A stretch of DNA of 64,000 nt from Metaruminococcus_A sp003150405 (GTDB taxonomy: Bacteria; Bacillota; Clostridia; Oscillospirales; Ruminococcaceae), in contig CABUBB010000002.1 of NCBI GenBank assembly GCA_902489745.1, forward strand, positions 62,001 through 126,000, read 5' to 3'. Shown one piece after another: positions 30,516-39,095 of this stretch. The notes below the pieces were generated by a model. That model saw only the letters and a list, made by a program, of their open reading frames with translations, searched no databases and was not told where the DNA came from. A program made the position numbers and the translations under genes. Each line of letters starts with the position of its first letter. The first letter of the stretch is position 1.

Positions 30516-30862
30516 ATGACAAGACGGACCGTTTTCAAATACCGGTTGTTCTCCTGGAAGAATATGAAAGACGTGGATTGTGCAGTTCGGCCCGACAAAC
30601 GGCAGACACTCGGCAGTATGATGAACGGGACATTAAACGGATTAGTCTTATTATGGCACTGTATGAAATCGGTTTTTTCCAGGACGAAATCTATGAATAT
30701 ATGCATTTGTGCCTTGCAACGGGGAACATGAAACGAGAGCGTCTGACCATGTTAAACAAAAGGCGTTCCTGGTCGCTTCATGAAATTCATTTAAGAGAAA
30801 TGCAGTTGGATCGATTGGATTATCTGCGGTACGAACTGCAAAAAAAGGATGATCTATTATGA
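30516..30862 (+). pseudogene. MerR-like regulator with a frameshift just after its start codon
   Basis: A continuous open frame from about 30503 encodes YDKTDRFQIPVVLLEEYE, then a C-terminal helical region (YDERDIKRISLIMALYEIGF, MLNKRRSWSLHEIHLREMQL) typical of short MerR-like proteins beside flavodoxin genes in gut Clostridia. It has no ATG, GTG or TTG before TTG 30578. The only good start signal, AGGGGAGAG (30501-30509) with ATG 30516, is out of frame by one base. One base added between 30518 and 30521 would restore a 115-residue protein. Its stop overlaps the next start (ATGA), showing the frame is the genuine one. This could be decay or a sequencing error; a shortened protein from TTG 30578 is also possible. 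Confidence 0.65.
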
Positions 30863-31512
30863 AAAAGGGTGCTGCAATGCTTCTTTCGCTGATGCTGTTG
30901 TTTTCGGTGAGTGCCTGCACAAATCAGAACAAAACGGATATGGAAAACAATTCTGCTTCAGAAAGCGCGGATTCTTCAGGAATAGAAGGTACCAAAGAAG
31001 AAGCTATAAACAACTCTTCAGAGGAAAGCAAGTCCCTTATTATTTATTTTTCCTGTACTGGGAATACAAAACTGGTGGCAGAGGAAATTGCTGCGCAGAC
31101 TGGAGCTGAACTATATGAAATAATACCAGAGGTGCCTTATACCGAAGATGATATCAATTATCGGGACGACAGTTGCCGTGCAAATCAAGAAATGAACAAT
31201 GAAAATGCCCGTCCTGCCATTTCTGGTACGATTGATAACCTTTCAGAATACGACAAGCTGTACATTGGCTATCCCATTTGGTGGGGAACCATGCCGAAAA
31301 TTCTAAATACTTTTTTTGACGCTTACGATTTATCTGGTATGACGATCATGCCTTTCTGCACCTCAGGAGGCAGCGGCATTTCCGAATCGGTTGAGACCAT
31401 ACGGGAAATAGAGCCGAATGCAGAAGTTAAAGAGGGTCTGCGGGTAGGCAGCGGTACTGCGTCTGACTGTGCTGATTTCGTGTCCGACTGGCTTACCGAA
31501 AGCGGAACCTAA
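30859..31512 (+). CDS. Flavodoxin-domain lipoprotein
   Basis: A 217-residue protein. The signal peptide ends in the lipobox FSVSAC, with Cys as the probable lipid-modified residue 20 or so. A Ser/Glu/Asn-rich linker (residues about 22-55) leads to a flavodoxin domain: IIYFSCTGNTKLVAEEIA (FMN phosphate loop), YIGYPIWWGTMPKILNTF and FCTSGGSGISES. It overlaps the MerR-like stop by 4 bases. The domain is close to the second flavodoxin at 32830. An externally anchored flavodoxin suggests electron transfer at the outer face of the membrane, for example to quinone-like compounds; this is inferred. Confidence 0.9.
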   Translation: MKKGAAMLLSLMLLFSVSACTNQNKTDMENNSASESADSSGIEGTKEEAINNSSEESKSLIIYFSCTGNTKLVAEEIAAQTGAELYEIIPEVPYTEDDINYRDDSCRANQEMNNENARPAISGTIDNLSEYDKLYIGYPIWWGTMPKILNTFFDAYDLSGMTIMPFCTSGGSGISESVETIREIEPNAEVKEGLRVGSGTASDCADFVSDWLTESGT

Positions 31513-31594
31513 GCTGACGCTCAGGCTGTTGAATAAATGGTAAATAACCTGTTTTGCTTCACATAACATAGAAAATGGGATAAGGAGGAAAAGA

Positions 31595-32347
31595 ATGAAT
31601 CGAACCGAGATTTGCGATAAACAATATCGGGAATTGTTTGGCGGGAATCGAGAAAGACATACAACCGATCCGGAGTTTATGGATATTCTGCAAAAATTTA
31701 TTTTCGGTGAAGTAAGCCAAGTAGGAGGACTTGACAACAAAATGCGGGAACTCATTACTGTGAGCGTTCTGACTGCCGTGCAAACCTTGCCACAGCTTTC
31801 CGCACATATACAAGCAGCTTTAAATGTGGGAATTCCTCCAGTGCAAATCCGTGAGACAATTTATAACTGCGCACCATTTATTGGATTTCCGAAAACACTG
31901 AACGCGATAACTATCATGAATGAAATTTTTGTAAAAAACGGTATTGCTCTACCGCTGAATGGAGAAGCAACTGTAACAGAAGAGAACCGCCTTGATGTTG
32001 GCCGTGCAATACAGGAGCCTTTGTATGGCAATGAAATTCAGGAAAAATATAAATATCTTCCGGCGGGCATGGGAGACAGGCTTGCTGAATTTTTAACCGA
32101 ACTGTGCTTTGGGGATTTTTACTCCAGAACAGGTATTTCCATTCAAACAAAAGAATTGATGGCTCTTTGTATTCTTGCGGCTCTTGGACAAACAGTCCCA
32201 CTGAAAGCGCATGTAAAAGGAAATATAAAGGTGGGAAACACAATGGAAACCATTTATGCAGCTCTGCTACAGTGTCTCCCATACATTGGTTTTCCTCTGG
32301 TTTTCGCAGCGATAAATGCAATTCAAGGATACGATGAAACCGTGTGA
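31595..32347 (+). CDS. Carboxymuconolactone decarboxylase (CMD) family protein, two CMD repeats
   Basis: A 250-residue protein made of two AhpD-like halves. Residues about 40-110 (DNKMRELITVSVLTAVQTL, LSAHIQAALNVGI, YNCAPFIGFPKTLNAI) and 165-240 (QTKELMALCILAALGQ, LKAHVKGNIKVGN, LLQCLPYIGFPLVFAAIN) repeat the same pattern. The CxxC of peroxidase AhpD is absent. RBS AAGGAGGAAA lies 6-7 bases upstream. CMD, cupin and flavodoxin genes occur together in many gut Clostridia near LysR or MerR regulators, probably handling aromatic or quinone electrophiles; the reaction is unknown. Confidence 0.9.
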   Translation: MNRTEICDKQYRELFGGNRERHTTDPEFMDILQKFIFGEVSQVGGLDNKMRELITVSVLTAVQTLPQLSAHIQAALNVGIPPVQIRETIYNCAPFIGFPKTLNAITIMNEIFVKNGIALPLNGEATVTEENRLDVGRAIQEPLYGNEIQEKYKYLPAGMGDRLAEFLTELCFGDFYSRTGISIQTKELMALCILAALGQTVPLKAHVKGNIKVGNTMETIYAALLQCLPYIGFPLVFAAINAIQGYDETV

Positions 32348-32377
32348 GGAACCGTTTACAACGGAAAGGAAGTTTCA

Positions 32378-32816
32378 ATGAAATATTTAAATTTTGAACA
32401 GTTTAAGTCGGGCAATATATTGGGCACAGGCGAGTCAAACAAGGTGTTTGATCAATATTTTACCGGACAATCCTTTTTAAATCCGCTGACACAGAACGGG
32501 GATTCTGTATTATTTCTTTCTTGCCAATGTGACATTTGAACCTGGATGCCGAAACAACTGGCATATCCATTGTGCCAAGGACGGCGGCGGTCAGCTTTTG
32601 ATCTGTATCGCCGGAGAAGGATGGTACCAGGAGGAAGGCAGAGCGGCTGTCGGCTTAAGCGCGGGAGTGGTGATTTCCATTCCGGCCAACGTCAAGCATT
32701 GGCATGGTGCAAAAGCCGACTCCTGGTTCAGTCATATTGCAGTGGAAGTTCCCGGCGAGAAGACTTCAAATGAATGGCTTGAGCCTGTGGTGGACAATAT
32801 TTATAAATGCTTATAA
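32378..32816 (+). pseudogene. Cupin-domain protein interrupted by a 4-bp duplication frameshift
   Basis: Starts at ATG 32378 behind GGAAAGGA: MKYLNFEQFKSGNILGTGES. The frame runs to VLFLSC and stops early at 32531-32533. The downstream part of the cupin (VTFEPGCRNNWHIHCAKDGG, VVISIPANVKHWHGAKADSW, VEVPGEKTSNEWLEPV) continues in another frame. The break is at TTTCTTTC (32513-32520). Removing one TTTC restores a continuous 144-residue cupin whose metal-binding His (HIH, HWHG) are intact. It lies between the CMD gene and the second flavodoxin. As given, only the N-terminal third would be made. Loss in this strain, reversible slippage or sequencing error are all possible. Confidence 0.8.
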
Positions 32817-32829
32817 GGAGAGATGCAAT

Positions 32830-33303
32830 ATGGATAAAAAATTAGTTGCTTACTTTTCGGCCAGCGGGGTAACTAGAAGGGTTGCCGAGCAGATTGCAAA
32901 AGCTGCTGGGGCAGATTTGTTTGAAATTAAACCAGCAGTTCCTTATATCAAAACAGATTTGAACTGGACAAATCCAAAAAGCCGAAGCTCTTTGGAAATG
33001 AAAAACCCAGATTCCCGCCCGGAAATTGCCGAACGACTCGAAAATATGGAGGCCTATCGCACAATTTTCTTGGGATTCCCTATTTGGTGGTATGTAGCGC
33101 CAACAATTATCAACACCTTTTTGGAAAGCTATGATTTTTCGGGAAAGACAATTATCCTTTTTGCCACCTCTGGTGGCAGCGGACTTGGAAAAACCCTTGA
33201 AATTTTAAAGCCTCTTTGCGCCAAAACAGCCAAATGGCTTCCGGGGAAAGTATTGAACCATACGTCTGAGCAGGAACTAGAGAAATTTGTATCCAACTGT
33301 TAA
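32830..33303 (+). CDS. Flavodoxin
   Basis: A 157-residue cytosolic flavodoxin-fold protein: VAYFSASGVTRRVAEQIA (FMN phosphate loop, with S-A-S-G-V-T-R), FLGFPIWWYVAPTIINTF (FMN ring contact) and LFATSGGSGLGK. ATG 32830 follows AAGGAGA; a longer frame overlaps the cupin. It is the last gene of the redox cluster and closely resembles the flavodoxin domain of the lipoprotein at 30859, likely by duplication. Function may be quinone or nitro-compound reduction with an FMN cofactor. Confidence 0.9.
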   Translation: MDKKLVAYFSASGVTRRVAEQIAKAAGADLFEIKPAVPYIKTDLNWTNPKSRSSLEMKNPDSRPEIAERLENMEAYRTIFLGFPIWWYVAPTIINTFLESYDFSGKTIILFATSGGSGLGKTLEILKPLCAKTAKWLPGKVLNHTSEQELEKFVSNC

Positions 33304-33564
33304 AGCAATTTAGTCAAAGAAATGTCCCAGTTTAAATTGACCGAAACGTTTGTTTTTAATTTTATCAGATGAGAGATTCATATTTTGGACCAAGCGTAGA
33401 AACGAGATGAGAACTACAGCATACAAGGGCAATTTGGCGGGAAACTGGTTGTCTTTACTCGAGTAATTGAACTTTGGATCAAGAAAAAATTTGAAATTAG
33501 GGGCTCATAACAGCTTGTTCCAGATGCATATACTATTGGTAGCCATAAGAAGGGAGCTGGTAGT
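33304..33564. other. Gap before the P-loop protein gene
   Basis: AT-rich, no gene recognised. A TATACT at 33529-33534 may be the -10 of a promoter for the following gene, but no matching -35 was found at 16-18 bases. Confidence 0.35.
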
Positions 33565-34584
33565 TTGGCAAACAAGACCATACACTATTTTGTGGATACC
33601 AACAGCTCATGCGGGTATGTGAGCCTGCTGGATTCCAACATTGCGGGACTGCGGGACTTTGAGCTGCTGGCAGGATACCCGCAGGATTGGGTAAACCGCC
33701 TGTATGAAAGCACGGCGGAGACCGGTGTGCTGGAACATGAGGAAGTACAGGTTATTCATGACTGCATTACTACCGATGTGGCAGGGATGATTTTTCCGCG
33801 GCGCGGCACCGGATTTTACAATGCGCCTCTTTATCGTCAGAACAGCCATCATATTTCCGGACTGCTTTGGGGAGAATACCTCAAAGAAATTGAAAAAAAC
33901 CTAGGATTTGCCTATGAACGGTTCGGGCATGCTCTTAAAATTCATGATGAATGGGAGAAAATTTTTATCGGCGCAATGGATTTTGAATCCATGAATGCGC
34001 TGACCACCGAAACCATGATTCGCATTATTGGCGACTGTGCGCTGGATAAAAAGGCGAAAACGGTTCACCGTTTCTTTGGTGCGGCAACCATTGGCGGAGC
34101 ACACGACTATATTGAAAATATTACGCGGGAAATCGATACACGGTATTTTATCAAAGGTCGCCCGGGAACCGGAAAATCCACCTTCTTAAAAAAGATTTCC
34201 ATATATGCAGAAGAGCGCGGAATCAACACCGAAGTGTATCATTGTGCGTTTGATCCAAACAGCTGGGATATGGTGGTATTGCGCGAATTGGGGATTTGCT
34301 TATTTGACAGCACAGCTCCGCATGAATATTTTCCAAGCCGCCCAGGCGACGAGGTTATTGATATTTATGATTATGCAGTCAAACCCGGTACAGACGAACG
34401 ATTTGCCGAAGAAATAAAACGCTGCCAGGCAGGGTATAAAAACGCTGTGGCACAGGCAACCTCCTTTTTGCAATTGGCTCAGCGTATTTACAGCGATTTA
34501 ATGCTGCGCCTTAAATTCCAGCTTCCGGACGGTTGTTTGGAGGAAGAGGGTGAGCGTTTACTGCGTAGGCTGCTGGAAGAATAG
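33565..34584 (+). CDS. PRK06851-type P-loop ATPase, N-terminal half without a Walker A
   Basis: A 339-residue protein of the PRK06851 group. The C-terminal half (from about residue 170) carries FIKGRPGTGKSTFLKKI (Walker A) and YHCAFDPNSWDMVVLRELGI, LFDSTAPHEYFPSRPGDEVID, a characteristic family segment. The N-terminal half resembles the same segment (VIHDCITTDVAGMIFP) but has no GxxxxGK[ST]; family members commonly have two P-loop halves. Translation likely starts at TTG 33565, 9 bases after AGGGAG. It ends before a long inverted repeat and is not obviously part of an operon. The cellular role of this family is unknown. Confidence 0.85.
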   Translation: MANKTIHYFVDTNSSCGYVSLLDSNIAGLRDFELLAGYPQDWVNRLYESTAETGVLEHEEVQVIHDCITTDVAGMIFPRRGTGFYNAPLYRQNSHHISGLLWGEYLKEIEKNLGFAYERFGHALKIHDEWEKIFIGAMDFESMNALTTETMIRIIGDCALDKKAKTVHRFFGAATIGGAHDYIENITREIDTRYFIKGRPGTGKSTFLKKISIYAEERGINTEVYHCAFDPNSWDMVVLRELGICLFDSTAPHEYFPSRPGDEVIDIYDYAVKPGTDERFAEEIKRCQAGYKNAVAQATSFLQLAQRIYSDLMLRLKFQLPDGCLEEEGERLLRRLLEE

Positions 34585-34672
34585 GCGCGAATATCCTGCA
34601 AATTATGGAAGAGGGTAATAGGACAGATAGAATACCATATACAGAGAAAATAGATCTGAAAATAATATACGG

Positions 34673-34728
34673 AAATTACCCCAAATGCCCCGGCAGTACT
34701 TCCTCTGCCGGGGCATTTGGGGTAATTT
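34673..34728. terminator. 24-bp perfect inverted repeat, bidirectional terminator
   Basis: Arms 34673-34696 and 34705-34728 are fully complementary, with an 8-base loop. The AAATTACC/GGTAATTT ends give T-rich exits both ways. It sits between the convergent P-loop ATPase and sbcC genes, about 70-90 bases from each stop. The arms are longer than an ordinary terminator. Confidence 0.8.
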
Positions 34729-34797
34729 AGTATATGTGCAAAAGAAAAATAGATGCAGGGACAAGCCCGTTGTGACCGGGGATGAACAAAACGACGC

Positions 34798-37758
34798 TTA
34801 TGGGACAAGGACTTCCGCCGTGCTGCCGGTAAAGGAAGGATGAATCCGAAGCTGTGCAGGAATACGTTCTTTGAGTTCTTCTACATGAGAAATAATGCCG
34901 ACGGTACGCCCGCTTTCCCGAAGCGAAAGGATGCACTCAATAGCGGCATCCAATGATTGAGCATCCAGCGAACCGAAGCCTTCGTCGATAAAAAGGGTGT
35001 CAATCCGAATACCGCCGGCATTTTCTTCAATGGAGTCGGAAAGGCCAAGCGCCAGGCAGAGGGCGCACTGAAAGCTCTCACCGCCGGAGAGGGTGTTGAC
35101 ATGCCTGGCTTTGCCGGTATACGCGTCAAAAATATCTAATTCCAAGCCAGAAGCCTTTAACCCTTTTTCTTTTTCGGTGCGCCGAACCAGCGTATAGCGT
35201 TCGTTGGTCATTGTGCTGAGGCGTAGATTTGCACGTGTGATGATTTCATCAAAATAAATGGAAAGGACATAGCGCTCCAGCGAAAGCCGTTGGGGATTAT
35301 TGCCGCTGGACAGGCGGTAAAGATCGTCAATGGTACGAAACGCTTCATCAGCTTGTTGCATGGCTTCCAGGTTGATGCGCAACTTTTCTTGGGCTGCCAA
35401 GTGGTTCTCAAATAACGTATTCAGACGAGTCAGTTCCTTGCGGATAGCCGCAAGTTCAGTGTCCAGTTGTTCCTTTTGTTGTTTGAGTTCATCAAGCGGA
35501 TAGGGTTCCATGCCATGCAGTTCTTCGGAAAGGGAATCGACGCGTTGCCGCGCCTGCGCCATTTCACTGTCGTACCGATGAAGTTCGTCTTCCAGCTCGG
35601 GAATTTTGGAAAGAAGCGGCAGCAGTGTTTGAAATTCCTCTGGTTCCATAGCCGGAGGTGTGCGAAGCAGCGCATCCCATTGTTCAGTCAGTTGAGCTTC
35701 ATCGGCGAGGTATTGGGTGCGGCGTTCCTCGGCCTCCTTTTTCTGGTTTTGCAACGCGTCATGTTGAACGGTAATACGCTCAAGGCCTTGATGTGCCTGC
35801 TGTGCCTGCTGCCGAAGATTTTTTATCCGCTGTTCCAAATCGTCCAGCTGAAACTGAAACTGTTTGGGTGTTGTGCTTTCCGGAAGTTTCGCTTGAAGAT
35901 CTATGGCGTTTTCCTGGTGTAAACGCACCTCCGCTTCCAATTCCGCTTTGCGTTGGAGTAAATATTGCCGTTGCTCCTCTGTTTCCTCTGGGGTAGGGAG
36001 GGAAGTGTGGGATGCGATCGAGGATTCTTGCAAGATCCTCTGTGTTTCCCACTCCAGTGTCTCCAGTTTTTTGGTTTGCCGGCTGGCGGCGCTTTCTAAG
36101 AACAAAGGCGGAATTTCCATGCAGGTATCCGCTGTGTAGCCGGGGAAACGGTCGGCAACGGCCTGAAACGAAAGGGAACAGGCGGTATGAAGGCGGTTGA
36201 GATGCTCCAGTGACTCATCATAAGATTGTTTGAGCTGATCGAGCTGCTGCTGTGTAACCGCTTCCGACGTTTTGTGTGCGGGGTGTGGATGCTCGATGGA
36301 ACCGCAAACCGGGCAAGGTTTGCCTTTTTTTAGCCCGTCGGCTAGGAAGGAAGCTTGTGCATCAAGGAAAGATTGAAAGCCGTTCATATAATCGCTGCGG
36401 CATTGTTGATAGGTTTCCTGTGCGGCCTGTTCTGCCAGTAAGTCCCTTTGAAACTGTGCAATGGCTTCTGAGGCGGCGCGTTCTTGCTCAACGGCCGCCT
36501 GCTGTTGAAGATATTCACTTGTTTTATAAATGACTTTTAACGCTTGTTCTGTATCGGACGCTTTTTTTTGTGAGGAACTTAGCTCCTGTTTCGCTTGCTT
36601 CAGTTGGGCATAGATTTGAAGACGGACACGTAAGAGATTGGCTTCGGCTTCAAGTTCTGGAAGATGCTCCAGCTCTTTTTGTGCCGCCCTGGCCGACCGG
36701 CGCGCATTAATCAGATTACCGTCAGCTTCTTCAATGTTGCGGCACAGTGCGGCAAGGCGTTGGTTCTCTGCCTGGTGGTAGCGCTTTACATCCTGCAGAC
36801 GGGCATAAATTCCATTAGCATCGCGCGCCTTGGTAAGCGACGTGAGAAAATCACCCTTCGCATCCATGGCTTCAGATTGCTCGCTGAGAGTACGTACCCT
36901 TTCTTGTGCGACCTTGAGGTGATTAAATTTTTCGTTAATGGATGCAAATAAATCAAGATTTATGTAACTCGAGCTGCGTTCAAGCTCTGTAATCCGCCGT
37001 TCCTGCACAATCTTTTTGGCTTTGATTGTATCGGTTTCAAGTTGAAGCGCTTTGTAAATCGCATGAAAATCGGGCTCCGAGGCCGTGATTTGGGTCGAAA
37101 GCGTGCTGTTTTCCACCGGTGAAATGGATTGTATAATGGAACGGCAGGTAAGCTTCGCGTCATGATATTCCTGTTGCAGTGCGCGTGACTGATTTTGGAG
37201 CAACTGGGTAAAGCGGTAATAAAGGTCGGTGGAAAACAGTTTACGGAAAATTTCCTGCTTTTCATCGCTTCCTGCGTTGAGCAGTTTTCGGAATTCGCCT
37301 TGAGGAAGCATAATGATTTTTTTAAACTGATCCCGTGTAAGCCCCATAACTGTCTGCACAGCGGCGTTTACCTCGTTGACGCCGACAATGGTGGTGCCAT
37401 CCGGCAGGGTGAGTTCTGCGTAGGTGCTTTTCACCGAAACAGTGCCTCTCCGGGTGGAATAGGGCTGCTTGGGTTTGCGGGTAACCGTGAATTCTTTGCT
37501 GCCAATACGAAAGCGAAAGGTAACGGAGCATTCTTCTTCAAGCGTGGCGTAATCACTTTTAAACTGATCGGAACGGCGCAGTTCTCCGCTTGCCTCCCCG
37601 TATAAGGCAAAGGTAATGGCGTCAAAAACGGTGGTTTTACCGCTTCCGGTAGGACCGGAAACCATAAATAACCCCTGAGCGGCAAGCACGGTAAAATCAA
37701 CGGTTTGCTCGTCTCGAAACGGGCCGAATGCTTTTAGGGTAAGAGAAAGGGGAATCAT
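34798..37758 (-). CDS. sbcC: Nuclease SbcCD, ATPase subunit SbcC
   Basis: A 986-residue SMC-like protein that works with SbcD to cut DNA hairpins and process double-strand breaks. N-terminal Walker A is GPTGSGKTTVFDAITFALYG. Long coiled coils flank the zinc hook CPVCGSIEHPHP (near residue 482), which pairs two SbcC molecules. The C-terminal ABC signature LSGGESFQCALCLALGL and Walker B (DTLFIDEGFGSLD) are present. The start overlaps the sbcD stop by 4 bases, so the two are translationally coupled. Length is typical. Confidence 0.95.
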   Translation of the reverse strand: MIPLSLTLKAFGPFRDEQTVDFTVLAAQGLFMVSGPTGSGKTTVFDAITFALYGEASGELRRSDQFKSDYATLEEECSVTFRFRIGSKEFTVTRKPKQPYSTRRGTVSVKSTYAELTLPDGTTIVGVNEVNAAVQTVMGLTRDQFKKIIMLPQGEFRKLLNAGSDEKQEIFRKLFSTDLYYRFTQLLQNQSRALQQEYHDAKLTCRSIIQSISPVENSTLSTQITASEPDFHAIYKALQLETDTIKAKKIVQERRITELERSSSYINLDLFASINEKFNHLKVAQERVRTLSEQSEAMDAKGDFLTSLTKARDANGIYARLQDVKRYHQAENQRLAALCRNIEEADGNLINARRSARAAQKELEHLPELEAEANLLRVRLQIYAQLKQAKQELSSSQKKASDTEQALKVIYKTSEYLQQQAAVEQERAASEAIAQFQRDLLAEQAAQETYQQCRSDYMNGFQSFLDAQASFLADGLKKGKPCPVCGSIEHPHPAHKTSEAVTQQQLDQLKQSYDESLEHLNRLHTACSLSFQAVADRFPGYTADTCMEIPPLFLESAASRQTKKLETLEWETQRILQESSIASHTSLPTPEETEEQRQYLLQRKAELEAEVRLHQENAIDLQAKLPESTTPKQFQFQLDDLEQRIKNLRQQAQQAHQGLERITVQHDALQNQKKEAEERRTQYLADEAQLTEQWDALLRTPPAMEPEEFQTLLPLLSKIPELEDELHRYDSEMAQARQRVDSLSEELHGMEPYPLDELKQQKEQLDTELAAIRKELTRLNTLFENHLAAQEKLRINLEAMQQADEAFRTIDDLYRLSSGNNPQRLSLERYVLSIYFDEIITRANLRLSTMTNERYTLVRRTEKEKGLKASGLELDIFDAYTGKARHVNTLSGGESFQCALCLALGLSDSIEENAGGIRIDTLFIDEGFGSLDAQSLDAAIECILSLRESGRTVGIISHVEELKERIPAQLRIHPSFTGSTAEVLVP

Positions 37759-38915
37759 GCTTCTACCTCCATGCCCGCTGCCTGTTCAAAAGTTTGTTTA
37801 ACAATCTTTCTTTTTTGTTCCGAAAGGGGTTCTCCGGTGATCTCTTTATAAAAATCCGCGAAAAGCCCGGATGGACTTTTTGATTTTATGGTATCCACCG
37901 TTTGAGTGCGTTGAGTGAGGTTCCAGCTGCGGCCGGTGTATTTTAGACCGAGAATATTGGGATACACGACACGCAGCCGCGCTACGGCGTCGATAACCGG
38001 TTCGCTTTGGGTGAGTTCGGCAAAGACGTAATCCTCATTGGATTGGTTGCTGTCCTGAGCTGAACGCAGGAGTTCGTCAAAGCTGCCTTGCAGGATACGC
38101 AGATCCCGCATGGGCTGGATGATGCGGCCTGTAATCTGTATGTTGTGACCCTCGCCCAGCTCTACACACCAGAGCTGTTTGCGCTGGGCTGCTTCGTCGA
38201 CGGCGTATTTGAGGATGGAACCTGCGTAGCGTGCCTGTGGAAGTCCTACGTTCTGCGGGGAATGGATATGGCCGAGCGCAACATAATCGAATGCCTGAAA
38301 CAAATCAGTTACAATGAGGTCGCTCCCACCCACTGCTGACTCCGAAGCGGTGGAGGGGGCGCAATGTTCGGCGGCGGCAAAAAAGCCGTGTGAAATCAGG
38401 ACGTTGCGTTCCTTGCGGTCAAGAGCGGCCACGGTACGGGAAAGCAGAAGGTTATAAGCCTCCTGTAAGGAATGAAGGGACTCGTCCGGAAAGAGGGCAC
38501 GAACGTCGGCGGTCTGCAAAAAAGGGAGCAGGTAGAAATTGACCGGACCGAAAGAATCCCGGAGGATTACTTTTTCAATCTTTTTTTTGATTTCACCTTC
38601 TAGGTAAAGCCCTTGTCGGGAAAGAAGACTGTTTGCAAACGAAAGACGCTGGCGGCTGTCATGGTTGCCCGCGATAGCAAGAATAGGAACGCCCAGCCCG
38701 GTAATAATTTCGGAAAAGGTTTCGTCAACCAGTTGAACCGCGTCGGCGGGAGGGACACTGCGATCGTATAAATCGCCCGCAATAATCAAGGCGTCCGCCT
38801 GTTCGTCGCGCAACAGGATGGCAAGCTGTTGCAAGTAGGCGCGCTGATCTTCCAGCATACTGTGTTCGCCGATGCTCCTGCCGATGTGCCAATCCGCCGT
38901 GTGGATAAGTTTCAT
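37755..38915 (-). CDS. sbcD: Nuclease SbcCD, exonuclease subunit SbcD
   Basis: A 386-residue Mre11-like metallophosphoesterase. Metal-binding motifs appear in order: HTADWHIGRS, IAGDLYDRS, AGNHDSRQRLSFANS, ISHGFFAAAEH and LGHIHSPQ. The C-terminal capping domain contacts SbcC. ATG 38915 follows AAAGGGG. It is the first gene of the sbcDC operon and has its own promoter, divergent from purB. Confidence 0.95.
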   Translation of the reverse strand: MKLIHTADWHIGRSIGEHSMLEDQRAYLQQLAILLRDEQADALIIAGDLYDRSVPPADAVQLVDETFSEIITGLGVPILAIAGNHDSRQRLSFANSLLSRQGLYLEGEIKKKIEKVILRDSFGPVNFYLLPFLQTADVRALFPDESLHSLQEAYNLLLSRTVAALDRKERNVLISHGFFAAAEHCAPSTASESAVGGSDLIVTDLFQAFDYVALGHIHSPQNVGLPQARYAGSILKYAVDEAAQRKQLWCVELGEGHNIQITGRIIQPMRDLRILQGSFDELLRSAQDSNQSNEDYVFAELTQSEPVIDAVARLRVVYPNILGLKYTGRSWNLTQRTQTVDTIKSKSPSGLFADFYKEITGEPLSEQKRKIVKQTFEQAAGMEVEA

Positions 38916-38941
38916 GACTATACCCCTTTCTGAATAGTTCT

Positions 38942-38970
38942 ATTTTACTTGGGATCTGGCGCTTTGTCAA
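38942..38970 (-). promoter_or_regulatory. Promoter of the sbcDC operon
   Basis: Minus strand: perfect TTGACA (38965-38970), 17-base spacer, TAAAAT (38942-38947). About 26 bases before the sbcD start. Confidence 0.75.
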
Positions 38971-39030
38971 AGCAGAAGAGTTCGCGTAGTTTTACTGAAA
39001 AGAAGCGGAAATACAAGTGGTGTTTGCACT

Positions 39031-39059
39031 TGTGGAACCGGTGGACTTATGCTATAATT
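39031..39059 (+). promoter_or_regulatory. Promoter of purB
   Basis: TTGTGG (39031-39036), 17-base spacer, perfect TATAAT (39054-39059) with an extended TGC. The leader is only about 30 bases, leaving no room for a purine riboswitch. Confidence 0.7.
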
Positions 39060-39095
39060 TTAAGGTCTATTATGAAGCTGATTAGGAGGATGTTC

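Noticed and set aside
30516..30731. Frame from ATG 30516 (MTRRTVFKYRLFSWKN...) as a real small protein
   Set aside because: It has the strong ribosome site but its translation is not protein-like and matches nothing, while the neighbouring frame encodes a recognisable MerR-like protein coupled to the next gene.
39060..39095. Purine riboswitch before purB
   Set aside because: The promoter leaves a leader of only about 30 bases, too short for the aptamer.
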